This document shows positions 33,933 through 41,990 of a DNA stretch of 64,000 nt, one piece after another. Every line of letters begins with the position of its first letter. Positions within the stretch are counted from its first letter, which is position 1. The position numbers and the translations under genes are program-made. The notes below the pieces were generated by a model. It was not told the DNA's origin. It did no database searches and saw only the letters and a program-made list of their open reading frames with translations. Source of the stretch: Pseudomonas lactis (GTDB lineage Bacteria; Pseudomonadota; Gammaproteobacteria; Pseudomonadales; Pseudomonadaceae). The DNA is taken from contig NZ_JYLO01000019.1 in NCBI RefSeq assembly GCF_001439845.1, positions 1-64,000 on the forward strand. Reading direction: 5' to 3'.

Positions 33933-34109
33933 ATGAAAATCTTCAACGCTGTACTGCGAGTTTTACGCCCCCTCCAAGCGCCACGCGGACTGCCCCGCGC
34001 CCGGCCGTTCTACTTCTCCTTCCTGAATGTGCTGTGCGTCGAAAACCAGGGCGCGCTGGTGTGCTGCATTCCAGGCGCGCCGGTGGTGCGACTGACAGCC
34101 GAGTCCTGA
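33933..34109 (+). CDS. Possible small protein upstream of the inositol transporter
   Basis: A 58-codon frame from ATG at 33933 with AGGT about 9 bases upstream. The product begins MKIFNAVLRVLRPLQAPRG and ends with a hydrophobic, Cys-containing stretch (VLCVENQGALVCCIPGAPVV). It ends 49 bp before the binding-protein gene and could be a leader or a small co-transcribed protein. No family is recognised. It may be a chance frame. Confidence 0.3.
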   Translation: MKIFNAVLRVLRPLQAPRGLPRARPFYFSFLNVLCVENQGALVCCIPGAPVVRLTAES

Positions 34110-34158
34110 TCAACGCAACGTCGAACAAAACTAACAAGAAAGTGGAGACAGACCGTTC

Positions 34159-35094
34159 ATGAAGACCCCGATCCGTTTTACCGCCCTGGCCTTGTCCATG
34201 CTGCTGGCCAGTGGCGTTGCCGGCGCCGCCGATCTCAAGGTGGGCGTGACGATGTCCGCGTTCGATGACACCTTCCTCACCTACCTGCGCGAAGACATGG
34301 ACAAGCAAGCCAAGTCCTATCCAAAAGGCGATGGCGTGCAACTGCAGTTCGAAGATGCCCGCGCCGATGTGGTCAAGCAGTTGAGCCAGGTCGAGAACTT
34401 CATCAGCCAGAAGGTTGACGCGATTATCGTCAACCCCGTCGATACCGCGTCGACCAAGAACATCATCAGTGCCGCCACCAAGGCAGGTATTCCGCTGGTG
34501 TTCGTCAACCGTCGCCCCGACCAGAAAGACCTGCCCAAGGACGTGGTGGCCGTGACCTCCGATGACGTCGAGGCCGGCCGCCTGCAAATGCAGTACATCG
34601 CCGAAAAACTCGGCGGCAAGGGCAAGGTCGTGATCCTGCTGGGCGACCTGGCGAACAACTCCACCACTAACCGCACGAAGGGCGTGAAGGAAGTGCTGGC
34701 CAAGTACCCGGACATCAAGATCGAGCAGGAACAAACCGGAATCTGGTTGCGTGACAGGGGCATGACCCTGGTCAACGACTGGCTGACCCAGGGCCGGGAG
34801 TTCAATGCGGTGCTGGCCAACAACGATGAGATGGCGATCGGCGCGTCCATGGCCCTGAGATCGGCTGGCAAGGAAAAAGGCAGCGTGTTGATTGCCGGTG
34901 TCGACGGCACGCCCGATGGCTTGAACGCGATCACCAAGGGTGACATGACCGTGTCGGCCTTTCAGGACGCCAAGGGCCAGGCGGTAGGTTCGGTGGAAGC
35001 AGCGCGCAAGATGGCCAAGAACGAGCCGGTCGAGCAGAACGTGGTGATCCCGTTCCAGTTGATCACCCCGGACAACGTCAAAGACTTCAAGTAG
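34159..35094 (+). CDS. Sugar/inositol ABC transporter periplasmic binding protein
   Basis: A 311-residue RbsB-type (PF13407-like) binding protein with a signal peptide ending near GVAGAADLK (residues 1-23). The mature part has VGVTMSAFDDTFLTYLREDM, DAIIVNPVDTAS and LANNDEMAIGASMALR, all typical of ribose/inositol binders. It is the first gene of the three-gene uptake operon next to the iol genes, so myo-inositol is the likely ligand. An ATG with AGTGGAGA upstream fixes the start. Confidence 0.9.
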   Translation: MKTPIRFTALALSMLLASGVAGAADLKVGVTMSAFDDTFLTYLREDMDKQAKSYPKGDGVQLQFEDARADVVKQLSQVENFISQKVDAIIVNPVDTASTKNIISAATKAGIPLVFVNRRPDQKDLPKDVVAVTSDDVEAGRLQMQYIAEKLGGKGKVVILLGDLANNSTTNRTKGVKEVLAKYPDIKIEQEQTGIWLRDRGMTLVNDWLTQGREFNAVLANNDEMAIGASMALRSAGKEKGSVLIAGVDGTPDGLNAITKGDMTVSAFQDAKGQAVGSVEAARKMAKNEPVEQNVVIPFQLITPDNVKDFK

Positions 35095-35118
35095 CCCCGA
35101 CATAACAACAAAAGCTGG

Positions 35119-35140
35119 CAGGGCGGTTACGGCCGCCCTG
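35119..35140 (+). other. Intercistronic hairpin after the binding-protein gene
   Basis: CAGGGCGG-TTACGG-CCGCCCTG forms an 8-bp stem with a 6-base loop, 24 bp after the binding-protein stop and just before the ATPase gene. It has no U-tract. Such stem-loops commonly protect the upstream message, which would give more binding protein than ATPase. Confidence 0.65.
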
Positions 35141-35158
35141 CAGATGGAGTACCTCCCT

Positions 35159-36712
35159 ATGCTTGCTCAAGCCGCCACGTCTCAGCCCGCCGCCCACCGG
35201 GCGCTGGCGCTGGACGAACCTTACCTGCTGGAAATCCTCAACATCAGCAAAGGCTTTCCCGGTGTCGTGGCCCTGGACGATGTGCAACTGCGGGTGCGCC
35301 CCGGCACGGTGCTGGCGTTGATGGGCGAGAACGGCGCGGGCAAGTCGACGCTGATGAAGATCATCGCCGGCATCTACCAGCCCGACGCCGGCGAAATTCG
35401 CCTGCGTGGCAAGCCGATCACCTTTGAAACGCCGCTGGCCGCGCAAAAGGCCGGGATCGCGATGATCCACCAGGAACTCAACCTGATGCCCCATATGAGC
35501 ATCGCCGAGAACATCTGGATCGGCCGCGAACAACTCAACAGCCTGCACATGGTCAACCACCGCGAAATGCACCGCTGCACCGCCGAGCTGCTGGCGCGCC
35601 TGCGTATCAACCTCGACCCGGAAGAACAGGTCGGCAACCTGAGCATTGCCGAGCGGCAGATGGTCGAGATTGCCAAGGCGGTGTCCTATGACTCCGACAT
35701 CCTGATCATGGATGAACCCACCTCGGCCATTACCGACAAGGAAGTGGCCCACCTGTTTTCGATCATTGCCGACCTCAAGTCCCAGGGCAAAGGCATCGTC
35801 TATATCACCCACAAGATGAACGAAGTGTTCGCCATCGCCGATGAAGTGGCGGTGTTCCGTGACGGCCAATACATCGGTTTGCAACGGGCCGACAGCATGA
35901 ACAGCGACAGCCTCATCTCGATGATGGTCGGGCGTGAGCTGAGCCAGTTGTTCCCAGTGCGCGAGACGCCGATTGGTGACCTGCTGCTGTCGGTGCGCGA
36001 CCTGAGCCTGGACGGCGTGTTCAAGGACGTATCGTTCGACCTGCACGCCGGGGAGATCCTCGGGATCGCCGGGCTGATGGGCTCCGGGCGCACCAATGTG
36101 GCGGAAACTATTTTTGGCATCACCCCAAGCTCCAGCGGGCAAATCACCCTGGACGGCAAGGCGGTGCGCATTACCGACCCGCATATGGCCATCGAGAAAG
36201 GCTTTGCGCTGTTGACCGAGGACCGCAAGCTCAGCGGCCTGTTCCCGTGCCTGTCGGTGCTGGAGAACATGGAGATGGCGGTGTTGCCGCACTATTCGGG
36301 CAACGGCTTTATCCAGCAGAAAGCTTTGCGCGCCCTGTGTGAAGACATGTGCAAGAAACTGCGGGTGAAAACCCCGTCCCTGGAGCAATGCATCGACACT
36401 TTGTCCGGTGGCAACCAGCAAAAGGCCTTGCTGGCGCGTTGGCTGATGACCAACCCCCGCTTGCTGATCCTGGATGAACCGACACGCGGCATCGACGTGG
36501 GCGCCAAGGCCGAGATCTATCGCTTGATCGCCTTCCTCGCCAGCGAAGGTATGGCGGTGATCATGATTTCTTCCGAACTGCCCGAAGTGCTCGGCATGAG
36601 CGACCGGGTGATGGTGATGCACGAAGGTGAGCTGATGGGCACCCTGGACCGCGCCGAGGCGACCCAGGAAAAAGTCATGCAGTTGGCTTCCGGGATGACC
36701 GCAGTCCACTGA
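35159..36712 (+). CDS. Sugar/inositol ABC transporter ATP-binding protein (RbsA type)
   Basis: A 517-residue protein with two nucleotide-binding domains. The first has Walker A GENGAGKST, LSIAERQMVEIAKA and Walker B LIMDEPTSAI. The second has the altered Walker A GLMGSGRTN, the signature LSGGNQQKALLARWL, and LILDEPTRGIDVGAKAEIY. This asymmetry is usual for RbsA-type proteins. The ATG at 35159 has GGAG 9 bases upstream, while an in-frame ATG at 35144 has no visible ribosome binding site. It is the second gene of the uptake operon. Confidence 0.92.
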   Translation: MLAQAATSQPAAHRALALDEPYLLEILNISKGFPGVVALDDVQLRVRPGTVLALMGENGAGKSTLMKIIAGIYQPDAGEIRLRGKPITFETPLAAQKAGIAMIHQELNLMPHMSIAENIWIGREQLNSLHMVNHREMHRCTAELLARLRINLDPEEQVGNLSIAERQMVEIAKAVSYDSDILIMDEPTSAITDKEVAHLFSIIADLKSQGKGIVYITHKMNEVFAIADEVAVFRDGQYIGLQRADSMNSDSLISMMVGRELSQLFPVRETPIGDLLLSVRDLSLDGVFKDVSFDLHAGEILGIAGLMGSGRTNVAETIFGITPSSSGQITLDGKAVRITDPHMAIEKGFALLTEDRKLSGLFPCLSVLENMEMAVLPHYSGNGFIQQKALRALCEDMCKKLRVKTPSLEQCIDTLSGGNQQKALLARWLMTNPRLLILDEPTRGIDVGAKAEIYRLIAFLASEGMAVIMISSELPEVLGMSDRVMVMHEGELMGTLDRAEATQEKVMQLASGMTAVH

Positions 36713-36738
36713 TCTACAGAATAAGAAGGTGATGGGTT

Positions 36739-37761
36739 ATGAACGCAATAACAGACAACAAGCCGGCAACCGCACCGGTCAAGAACCGTCGACGCATGCC
36801 CACCGAGCTGAGTATCTTCCTGGTGCTGATCGGTATCGGCCTGGTGTTTGAATTGTTCGGCTGGATCGTGCGCGACCAGAGCTTTCTGATGAACTCCCAG
36901 CGCCTGGTGCTGATGATCCTGCAGGTGTCGATCATTGGCCTTCTGGCCATCGGTGTGACCCAGGTGATCATCACCACGGGCATCGACTTGTCGTCCGGCT
37001 CGGTGCTGGCGTTGTCAGCGATGATTGCTGCCAGCCTGGCGCAAACCTCCGACTTTTCCCGGGCGGTGTTTCCGTCCCTCACCGACTTGCCGGTGTGGAT
37101 CCCGGTGGCGATGGGCTTGGGCGTGGGGCTTTTAGCGGGGGCGATCAACGGCAGCATTATCGCGGTCACCGGCATCCCGCCGTTTATCGCGACCCTGGGC
37201 ATGATGGTCTCGGCCCGTGGCCTGGCGCGCTACTACACCGAAGGCCAGCCGGTGAGTATGCTCTCGGACTCCTACACAGCAATCGGCCATGGCGCCATGC
37301 CGGTGATTATCTTCCTGGTGGTGGCGGTGATCTTCCACATTGCCCTGCGTTACACCAAGTATGGCAAGTACACCTATGCCATTGGCGGCAACATGCAGGC
37401 GGCGCGTACCTCGGGGATCAACGTCAAGCGCCACCTGATCATTGTCTACAGCATCGCCGGTCTCCTGGCGGGCCTGGCCGGCGTGGTGGCCTCGGCACGT
37501 GCAGCGACGGGGCAGGCCGGCATGGGCATGTCCTACGAGCTGGACGCGATTGCCGCCGCAGTGATCGGCGGTACCAGCCTGGCCGGTGGAGTAGGGCGCA
37601 TCACCGGCACGGTGATCGGCGCGCTGATCCTCGGGGTGATGGCCAGCGGGTTTACCTTTGTCGGGGTGGACGCGTATATCCAAGACATCATCAAGGGCCT
37701 GATCATTGTGGTGGCGGTGGTGATCGACCAATACCGCAACAAGCGCAAGCTCAAGCGCTGA
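36739..37761 (+). CDS. Sugar/inositol ABC transporter permease (RbsC type)
   Basis: A 340-residue inner-membrane protein with about nine to ten hydrophobic segments. The RbsC-family loop VTQVIITTGIDLSSGSVLAL is near residue 75, and the C-terminal GGTSLAGGVGRITGTVIGAL is the ATPase-contact motif. It is the last gene of the uptake operon, 26 bp after the ATPase gene, and is followed by a REPIN. Confidence 0.92.
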   Translation: MNAITDNKPATAPVKNRRRMPTELSIFLVLIGIGLVFELFGWIVRDQSFLMNSQRLVLMILQVSIIGLLAIGVTQVIITTGIDLSSGSVLALSAMIAASLAQTSDFSRAVFPSLTDLPVWIPVAMGLGVGLLAGAINGSIIAVTGIPPFIATLGMMVSARGLARYYTEGQPVSMLSDSYTAIGHGAMPVIIFLVVAVIFHIALRYTKYGKYTYAIGGNMQAARTSGINVKRHLIIVYSIAGLLAGLAGVVASARAATGQAGMGMSYELDAIAAAVIGGTSLAGGVGRITGTVIGALILGVMASGFTFVGVDAYIQDIIKGLIIVVAVVIDQYRNKRKLKR

Positions 37762-37773
37762 GTACCTGCCCCT

Positions 37774-37872
37774 TGTAGGAGCGAGCTTGCTCGCGAAAGC
37801 TGCAAAGATAACGCGGGCTATCTGATTGAACGCGGTGTCCTTGAATGCTTCGCGAGCAAGCTCGCTCCTACA
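37774..37872. repeat. REPIN, 99 bp (TGTAGGAGCGAGC family)
   Basis: Inverted arms TGTAGGAGCGAGCTTGCTCG and CGAGCAAGCTCGCTCCTACA, 99 bp in all, 12 bp after the inositol permease stop. The following 298 bp to the DksA-like gene hold no other gene that I can support. They should contain that gene's promoter and a long leader. Confidence 0.93.
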
Positions 37873-38170
37873 GGGGGCCAGGCCCTTTCAACCGTTTGTC
37901 TTCTATATAGCTCCATAACACTGAATTTCTTGCTATAAACGCACTCCGATGACCATTCGCCAAGCCCGTCCTGGTGCTTTTGGGGGTTGATCGGGAAAAA
38001 ATGCCTGTCTTTTCAGTTGCTGCGCCCTCAAGTCGGCCTTAGACTGCCGCCCCTCGTAAATTGAGTGCCGGGTGGCGCTTGAAATGGACGGCGCCCTTCC
38101 GAGACCTGCACAGGCCTTGCGGAACGCTCCCTTATTCGCCTTAATGCACGTATTTTTTATAGAGAAATCA

Positions 38171-38575
38171 ATGACAAAGGAAAAGTTGCTGGCCATGCCG
38201 GCGGATGACTACATGAATGCCGAACAGCACGCTTTTTTCGAGAAGTTGCTGCAAGACATGAAAGTGGAACACCACGAGCGCATTGAGCAGAACCGTATCG
38301 CCATTGAAAGCCTGGACACCCCGGCCGACCCGGCTGACGCGGCTTCCGTGGAAGAAGAGCGCACCTGGTTGGTGAACGCCATTGACCGCGACCAGCGCAT
38401 GCTGCCGCAACTTGAGCGCGCCCTGGAACGCATCAAGGAAGATTCCTTTGGCTGGTGTGACGACAGCGGCGAGCCTATCGGCCTCAAGCGCCTGCTGATC
38501 AGCCCTACCACCAAGTACTGCATCGAAGCGCAAGAGCGCCACGAGCAGATCGACAAGCACCAGCGTCAAGCCTGA
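38171..38575 (+). CDS. dksA2: DksA2-like RNA polymerase-binding regulator with incomplete zinc site
   Basis: A 134-residue DksA/TraR protein that should act in the RNA polymerase secondary channel with ppGpp. It opens MTKEKLLAMPADDYMNAEQHA, followed by a coiled coil and a C-terminal zinc-finger-like region. Classical DksA has four Cys. Here WCDDSGEPIGLKRLL...KYCIEA keeps only the first and third, with Ser and Ala at the others. This matches the P. aeruginosa DksA2 pattern, which works when zinc is scarce. No Zur box was recognised upstream, so zinc regulation is unproven. Confidence 0.8.
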   Translation: MTKEKLLAMPADDYMNAEQHAFFEKLLQDMKVEHHERIEQNRIAIESLDTPADPADAASVEEERTWLVNAIDRDQRMLPQLERALERIKEDSFGWCDDSGEPIGLKRLLISPTTKYCIEAQERHEQIDKHQRQA

Positions 38576-38641
38576 TGCGGTGAATGGGGCGGCTCTCGAG
38601 CTGGCCGCCCCCGTCTCTACATTGTTGCTGTTTATGCAATG

Positions 38642-38665
38642 AAGCTATTCCGAAGATAGCTTTTT
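38642..38665 (+). terminator. Rho-independent terminator after the DksA2-like gene
   Basis: AAGCTAT (38642-38648), loop TCCGAAG, then ATAGCTT running into a T-tract. It lies 67 bp after the stop. A stronger GC stem without U-tract, GGGGCGGC/GCCGCCCC, precedes it at 38586-38611. A further palindrome, GTTAGC-CA-GCTAAC (38700-38713), lies just before the next gene and could be an operator. Confidence 0.7.
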
Positions 38666-38733
38666 CCAACTGGAATAAAACCGTAGCATGGCCAACATTG
38701 TTAGCCAGCTAACTAATGCTGCGGAGAAGCTCC

Positions 38734-38937
38734 ATGCAAAACAAAGTCGATGTGGCCGTGATGATCGGCAGTGGCGTGCCTGAAACCCTGCGTGCCCTGG
38801 GCCAGCGCGCCTGCTGGGTAGTGTTACTCAACGGTGAGCAGCGCGGTACGGCATTCGCCAGCCGGGATGAGGCGCAGGAATGCCAGGCTGCCTGGCAAGC
38901 GCTGTTGCGCAGTGAAGCGTCAGACAGCCTGCATTGA
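38734..38937 (+). CDS. Small hypothetical protein
   Basis: A 67-residue protein (MQNKVDVAVMIGSGVPETLR...) with GCGGAG 7 bases before the ATG. It has a hydrophobic core strand (CWVVLLNGEQRGTAFASRDEA) and a helical C-terminus. The family is not recognised. The stop abuts the 3' end of the convergent DUF2789 gene. The palindrome GTTAGC-CA-GCTAAC just upstream may control it. Confidence 0.6.
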   Translation: MQNKVDVAVMIGSGVPETLRALGQRACWVVLLNGEQRGTAFASRDEAQECQAAWQALLRSEASDSLH

Positions 38938-39180
38938 TCACACGCGGGGAGGCTCATGCAGCAGTGCATTGAGGTCATCCACTGCGGGCGCCCATTCTGC
39001 GTCGACGTGCAATTGCTCCCTGAGGAAGTTCGCCTGCTGTTCGCTCCAGAACGGCGCGTCGATGAGTTTTACATCATCGGGCAGGCGATGTTCGGCGGTG
39101 AAACGCTCGATAGCTTCCTGGCTGGAATCCAGGCCCAGTTGTTCGAACAGGGTTTCAAGGGTTGGGGTCGTGGTGTCCAT
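38938..39180 (-). CDS. DUF2789 family protein
   Basis: An 80-residue protein (MDTTTPTLETLFEQLGLDSS...) with the DUF2789 pattern AIERFTAEHRLPDDVKLIDAPFW and WSEQQANFLREQLHVDAEW. The start at 39180 has GGAG 6 bases upstream. An ATG four codons earlier lacks such spacing. The family is common in gamma-proteobacteria and has no assigned function. Confidence 0.8.
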   Translation of the reverse strand: MDTTTPTLETLFEQLGLDSSQEAIERFTAEHRLPDDVKLIDAPFWSEQQANFLREQLHVDAEWAPAVDDLNALLHEPPRV

Positions 39181-39249
39181 AACGTTCTCCATGCGGGTTT
39201 ATCGTCATGCATGTGAGGGGTCGAGGGACGCCAGAGTTCTATCGGATTG

Positions 39250-39480
39250 TCAGGAATTGAGCGCGCCGCAATCCACGGCGGCTTTCAGCGCCTGGGCCGC
39301 TTCTTTGCCCGCCACGGCAGCTGCGTCGGCGGTTTTGAACCAGCGGTCTTTTTCCACCTGGTGCGCGGTGACCTTGTTCAGCGGCGGTTTGGCCCGCATG
39401 ATGATGACCGCTTGAAACTCGCCGTCTACTTCCCTCGCATCACCGTGGATAATAAATTCGCCAATATCAAATTCCGTCAC
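39250..39480 (-). CDS. Small hypothetical protein
   Basis: A 76-residue protein starting at GTG 39480 with AAGGGA about 9 bases upstream: (M)TEFDIGEFIIHGDAREVDG, then FQAVIIMRAKPPLNK and an Ala-rich helix ending CGALNS. A longer frame to 39621 exists but has no start signal and reads into unrelated sequence. The strand-turn-strand layout is compact and plausible. The family is not recognised. Confidence 0.6.
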   Translation of the reverse strand: MTEFDIGEFIIHGDAREVDGEFQAVIIMRAKPPLNKVTAHQVEKDRWFKTADAAAVAGKEAAQALKAAVDCGALNS

Positions 39481-39590
39481 GTATAGCTTTCCCTTCAAGG
39501 TAACTGCGTTGATGAAACCTGACCCGCAGGGGGCAAACTTCAATGGACGGGCCAGTATGGCAGTTGTTGAGGGGCGGTGGCGCAGTAAAG

Positions 39591-39866
39591 TCAGCCAGGT
39601 GACGAAACGACCCGACCGCAACGAGCGTGCAGCTTTGCTTCCAGAGTCTTGGCCAGTTCACAGGCCTTGTTGTGATCACTGCGAAAACCCTTGATTCTGC
39701 CGCTCGGCACTTCAAGAATATGAAAAAAGTTCTTTCCTGCCGGTACAACTTGGTACAGCACTGAATTGGAGTACCCGTCAAGGTTAAGCAAGCAGTAGTA
39801 TTGGCGTTCGTCTGGACATGATGAACGAGTGTGGAAGGACGTAGCGTCGTGTTGACGTCGTTGCAT
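39591..39866 (-). CDS. Hypothetical protein
   Basis: A 91-residue protein with a clear CAGGAG site 6 bases before the ATG. The central part, QYYCLLNLDGYSNSVLYQVV, followed by FFHILEVPSGRIKGFRSDHN, looks like a small beta-rich domain. A helical tail follows. No family is recognised. It lies in a run of small genes of lower GC than the rest of the window. Confidence 0.55.
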   Translation of the reverse strand: MQRRQHDATSFHTRSSCPDERQYYCLLNLDGYSNSVLYQVVPAGKNFFHILEVPSGRIKGFRSDHNKACELAKTLEAKLHARCGRVVSSPG

Positions 39867-40240
39867 GCTCAGCTCCTGTCGATCGATCTTATTGGCCTGT
39901 GGTTAGCATTTGCGGTGGTTTTGACCCCGGTTGCTGTTTTAGTATTGTCGTCGGCAGTTCGCGACTGGTTCCATGTCTTGCGTATTTTTTGTGTTGAGTG
40001 TCGGAAAACTGCACTTTTAATCGGGTTATTCTCTGAAGTTGGTCGACCTGTATTCTCGGGTCGTTGAACCTGTGATTTGCTGTACCACCGGATGACCTTG
40101 CATGAGGTCCGCCGCAGATGTCTGTACTAGCCTTACGCGTTCTCTTCAGTTTTTTAATGACTCTATGATCGTGTCGTAACGGCTATTTTTTGTGCTGCTC
40201 GCTTCGGCGGCCAGCGCTTTTTTGATGTGGGGGCGTTTCC
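39867..40240. other. 374-bp A/T-richer intergenic region
   Basis: No gene can be firmly supported here. A plus-strand frame (39831-40067) has a hydrophobic segment but overlaps the start of the opposite gene. The T-rich bases around 39990-40020 and 40140-40215 are unlike the GC-rich surroundings. The region should contain promoters for the divergent genes on either side. Confidence 0.5.
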
Positions 40241-40711
40241 TTGGCAGTCAGTAATCTGGATATGCACGCGTTATTCGTGCTGGGTGATTTGCGCGCTAAG
40301 TTGGTCAAGCAGTTTCAATCTCGGTTTGTCTACATCACTGAACAGACGCCGGAAGGTATTTATATCGCCGAGATCGATACTGAAACGGCGCTGGTCGTGG
40401 ATGACAAGCCGCGCCTGGAACTCAAAGTGGGCGACCATTTTCGCGCTTCGGTGTTGCCCAGCCGCGAGGGTGGCAAGTTCGAATTGAGGTTTCGCGACAT
40501 CAAGTTGACCGTGTACGGCCTCGGCGACTATGCCTTTGTGTCATCGAACGAAGGCCAGGGTATTGTGTTCAAGGAGGGCCACAGCGTGATGCTGGTATTC
40601 GCCGCCCATGAGCAATTGCAAGAAGGGTTGACCAAAACCCTGAAGGCCGTGACGGGCAAAGCCGCCAAATGGCGCAAGGGTGAGCTGGTGACCTTCAAGG
40701 CCAGCGAGTAG
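40241..40711 (+). CDS. Hypothetical cytoplasmic protein
   Basis: A 156-residue protein beginning at TTG 40241, or at the in-frame ATG 40262, neither with a strong ribosome binding site. It is beta-rich with evenly spaced hydrophobic residues (SRFVYITEQTPEGIYIAEID, LELKVGDHFRASVLPSREGG) and ends in a basic stretch. No signal peptide or catalytic motif is seen. Length and codon use support a real gene. No function is proposed. Confidence 0.65.
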   Translation: MAVSNLDMHALFVLGDLRAKLVKQFQSRFVYITEQTPEGIYIAEIDTETALVVDDKPRLELKVGDHFRASVLPSREGGKFELRFRDIKLTVYGLGDYAFVSSNEGQGIVFKEGHSVMLVFAAHEQLQEGLTKTLKAVTGKAAKWRKGELVTFKASE

Positions 40712-40842
40712 GCGATAAATACGCTGTGCATCTTTGTCTTTTGGAACCTCTACTACAGTTGAGTTGACTTAACTATTCAGAGGCTTCGCGCATTCGCAGC
40801 AAAGCCGTTCGCCATGACTGCGAAAACGCGAGGTGCACAGGC

Positions 40843-41850
40843 ATGAAAGGATTGAAGTCACTGCTGGCGGCGGGCCTGACGACCCTGACTCTGTCATTGC
40901 CGGTATCGGCTGCCCAGGCACCGGTGCATTTTGCCGACCTGAACTGGGAAAGCGGCAGCCTGATCACAGAAGTCCTGCGTTTTATCGTCGAGAAGGGTTA
41001 TGACCTGCCCACCGACACCTTGCCAGGCACCACCATCACCCTGGAAACCGCCCTGGCCAAGAATGATATCCAGGTGATCGGCGAGGAGTGGGCTGGCCGC
41101 AGTCCGGTGTGGGTCAAGGCGCAAGCCGAAGGCAAGGTGACGGGCCTGGGCGATATCGTCAAAGGCGCCACCGAAGGTTGGTGGGTGCCGGAATACGTGG
41201 TCAAGGGTGACCCGGCAAAAGGGCTCAAACCCCTGGCACCGGACCTCAAAAGCGTACAGGACCTGGCGCGTTACAAGGACGTGTTCAAAGACCCTGAGTC
41301 TCCAGGCAAGGGACGCTTTCTCAACAGCCCTATTGGCTGGACCTCCGAAGTGGTCAACAAACAGAAGCTCAAGGCTTATGGCCTGGACGACAGCTACGTG
41401 AACTTCCGCAGCGGGTCAGGCGCAGCGCTGGATGCGGAGATTGCCTCGTCGATTCGCCGGGGCAAGCCCGTGCTGTTCTACTACTGGTCGCCGACCCCGT
41501 TGATGGGGCGCTACAAATTGATCCAGTTGGAAGAACCGCCATTTGATGCAGATGCGTGGAAGACCCTCACTGACGCGGACAACCCGAACCCGAAGCCGAC
41601 GCGCTCGTTGGCGTCCAAGTTGAGCATTGGCGTATCGACGCCGTTCCAGCAGGAACATCCACACATTGCCGAGTTCTTCGAGAAGGTCGAGTTTCCCATC
41701 GAGCCGCTTAACAAAGCCTTGGCGACGATGAGCGAGCGCCATACGCCCCCTCGGGAGGTGGCCCAGGCGTTTCTCAAGGAACATCCACAGGTGTGGAAGG
41801 CGTGGTTGACGGACGATGTGGCGCAGAAGGTCGAGGCGAGCCTCAAGTAA
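40843..41850 (+). CDS. Orphan glycine betaine/choline-type ABC binding protein
   Basis: A 335-residue OpuAC-type periplasmic protein with a signal peptide ending near LPVSAAQAP (about 1-25). The mature part has LNWESGSLITEVLRFIVEKGY, EEWAGRSPVWVKAQAEGKV and VLFYYWSPTPLMGRY. The aromatic residues in these motifs fit a quaternary-amine-binding box. No permease or ATPase gene is adjacent. In Pseudomonas several such binding proteins (CbcX, CaiX, BetX) share one CbcWV core. This one may do the same. Confidence 0.85.
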   Translation: MKGLKSLLAAGLTTLTLSLPVSAAQAPVHFADLNWESGSLITEVLRFIVEKGYDLPTDTLPGTTITLETALAKNDIQVIGEEWAGRSPVWVKAQAEGKVTGLGDIVKGATEGWWVPEYVVKGDPAKGLKPLAPDLKSVQDLARYKDVFKDPESPGKGRFLNSPIGWTSEVVNKQKLKAYGLDDSYVNFRSGSGAALDAEIASSIRRGKPVLFYYWSPTPLMGRYKLIQLEEPPFDADAWKTLTDADNPNPKPTRSLASKLSIGVSTPFQQEHPHIAEFFEKVEFPIEPLNKALATMSERHTPPREVAQAFLKEHPQVWKAWLTDDVAQKVEASLK

Positions 41851-41882
41851 GCGCCAGTCTTGGTATCCAGTGAAGATCAAAA

Positions 41883-41972
41883 TGTGGGAGCTGGCTTGCC
41901 TGCGATGACCGAGTGTCAGACAACCTATTTTTATGCTGACCCACCGCTATCGCAGGCAAGCCAGCTCCCACA
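41883..41972. repeat. REPIN, 90 bp (TGTGGGAGC family)
   Basis: Inverted arms TGTGGGAGCTGGCTTGCCTG and AGGCAAGCCAGCTCCCACA, 90 bp in all (one base longer than its relatives). It lies between the convergent binding-protein and TonB-receptor genes. Confidence 0.93.
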
Positions 41973-41990
41973 TTTGATTGTGTTTGAGCT

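Noticed and set aside
33943..35103. 386-codon minus-strand frame opposite the inositol binding-protein gene
   Set aside because: Same reason; the plus strand has a signal peptide and family motifs.
35087..36709. 540-codon minus-strand frame opposite the inositol ATPase gene
   Set aside because: A codon-bias shadow: all conserved ABC motifs are on the plus strand.
37933..38196. Minus-strand frame of 87 codons before the DksA2-like gene
   Set aside because: No ribosome binding site, overlaps the start of the DksA2-like gene, and the product has no recognisable pattern.
39831..40067. Plus-strand frame of 78 codons with one hydrophobic segment
   Set aside because: It overlaps the start of the well-supported opposite gene, has no ATG, and its A/T-rich codons do not resemble the neighbours.
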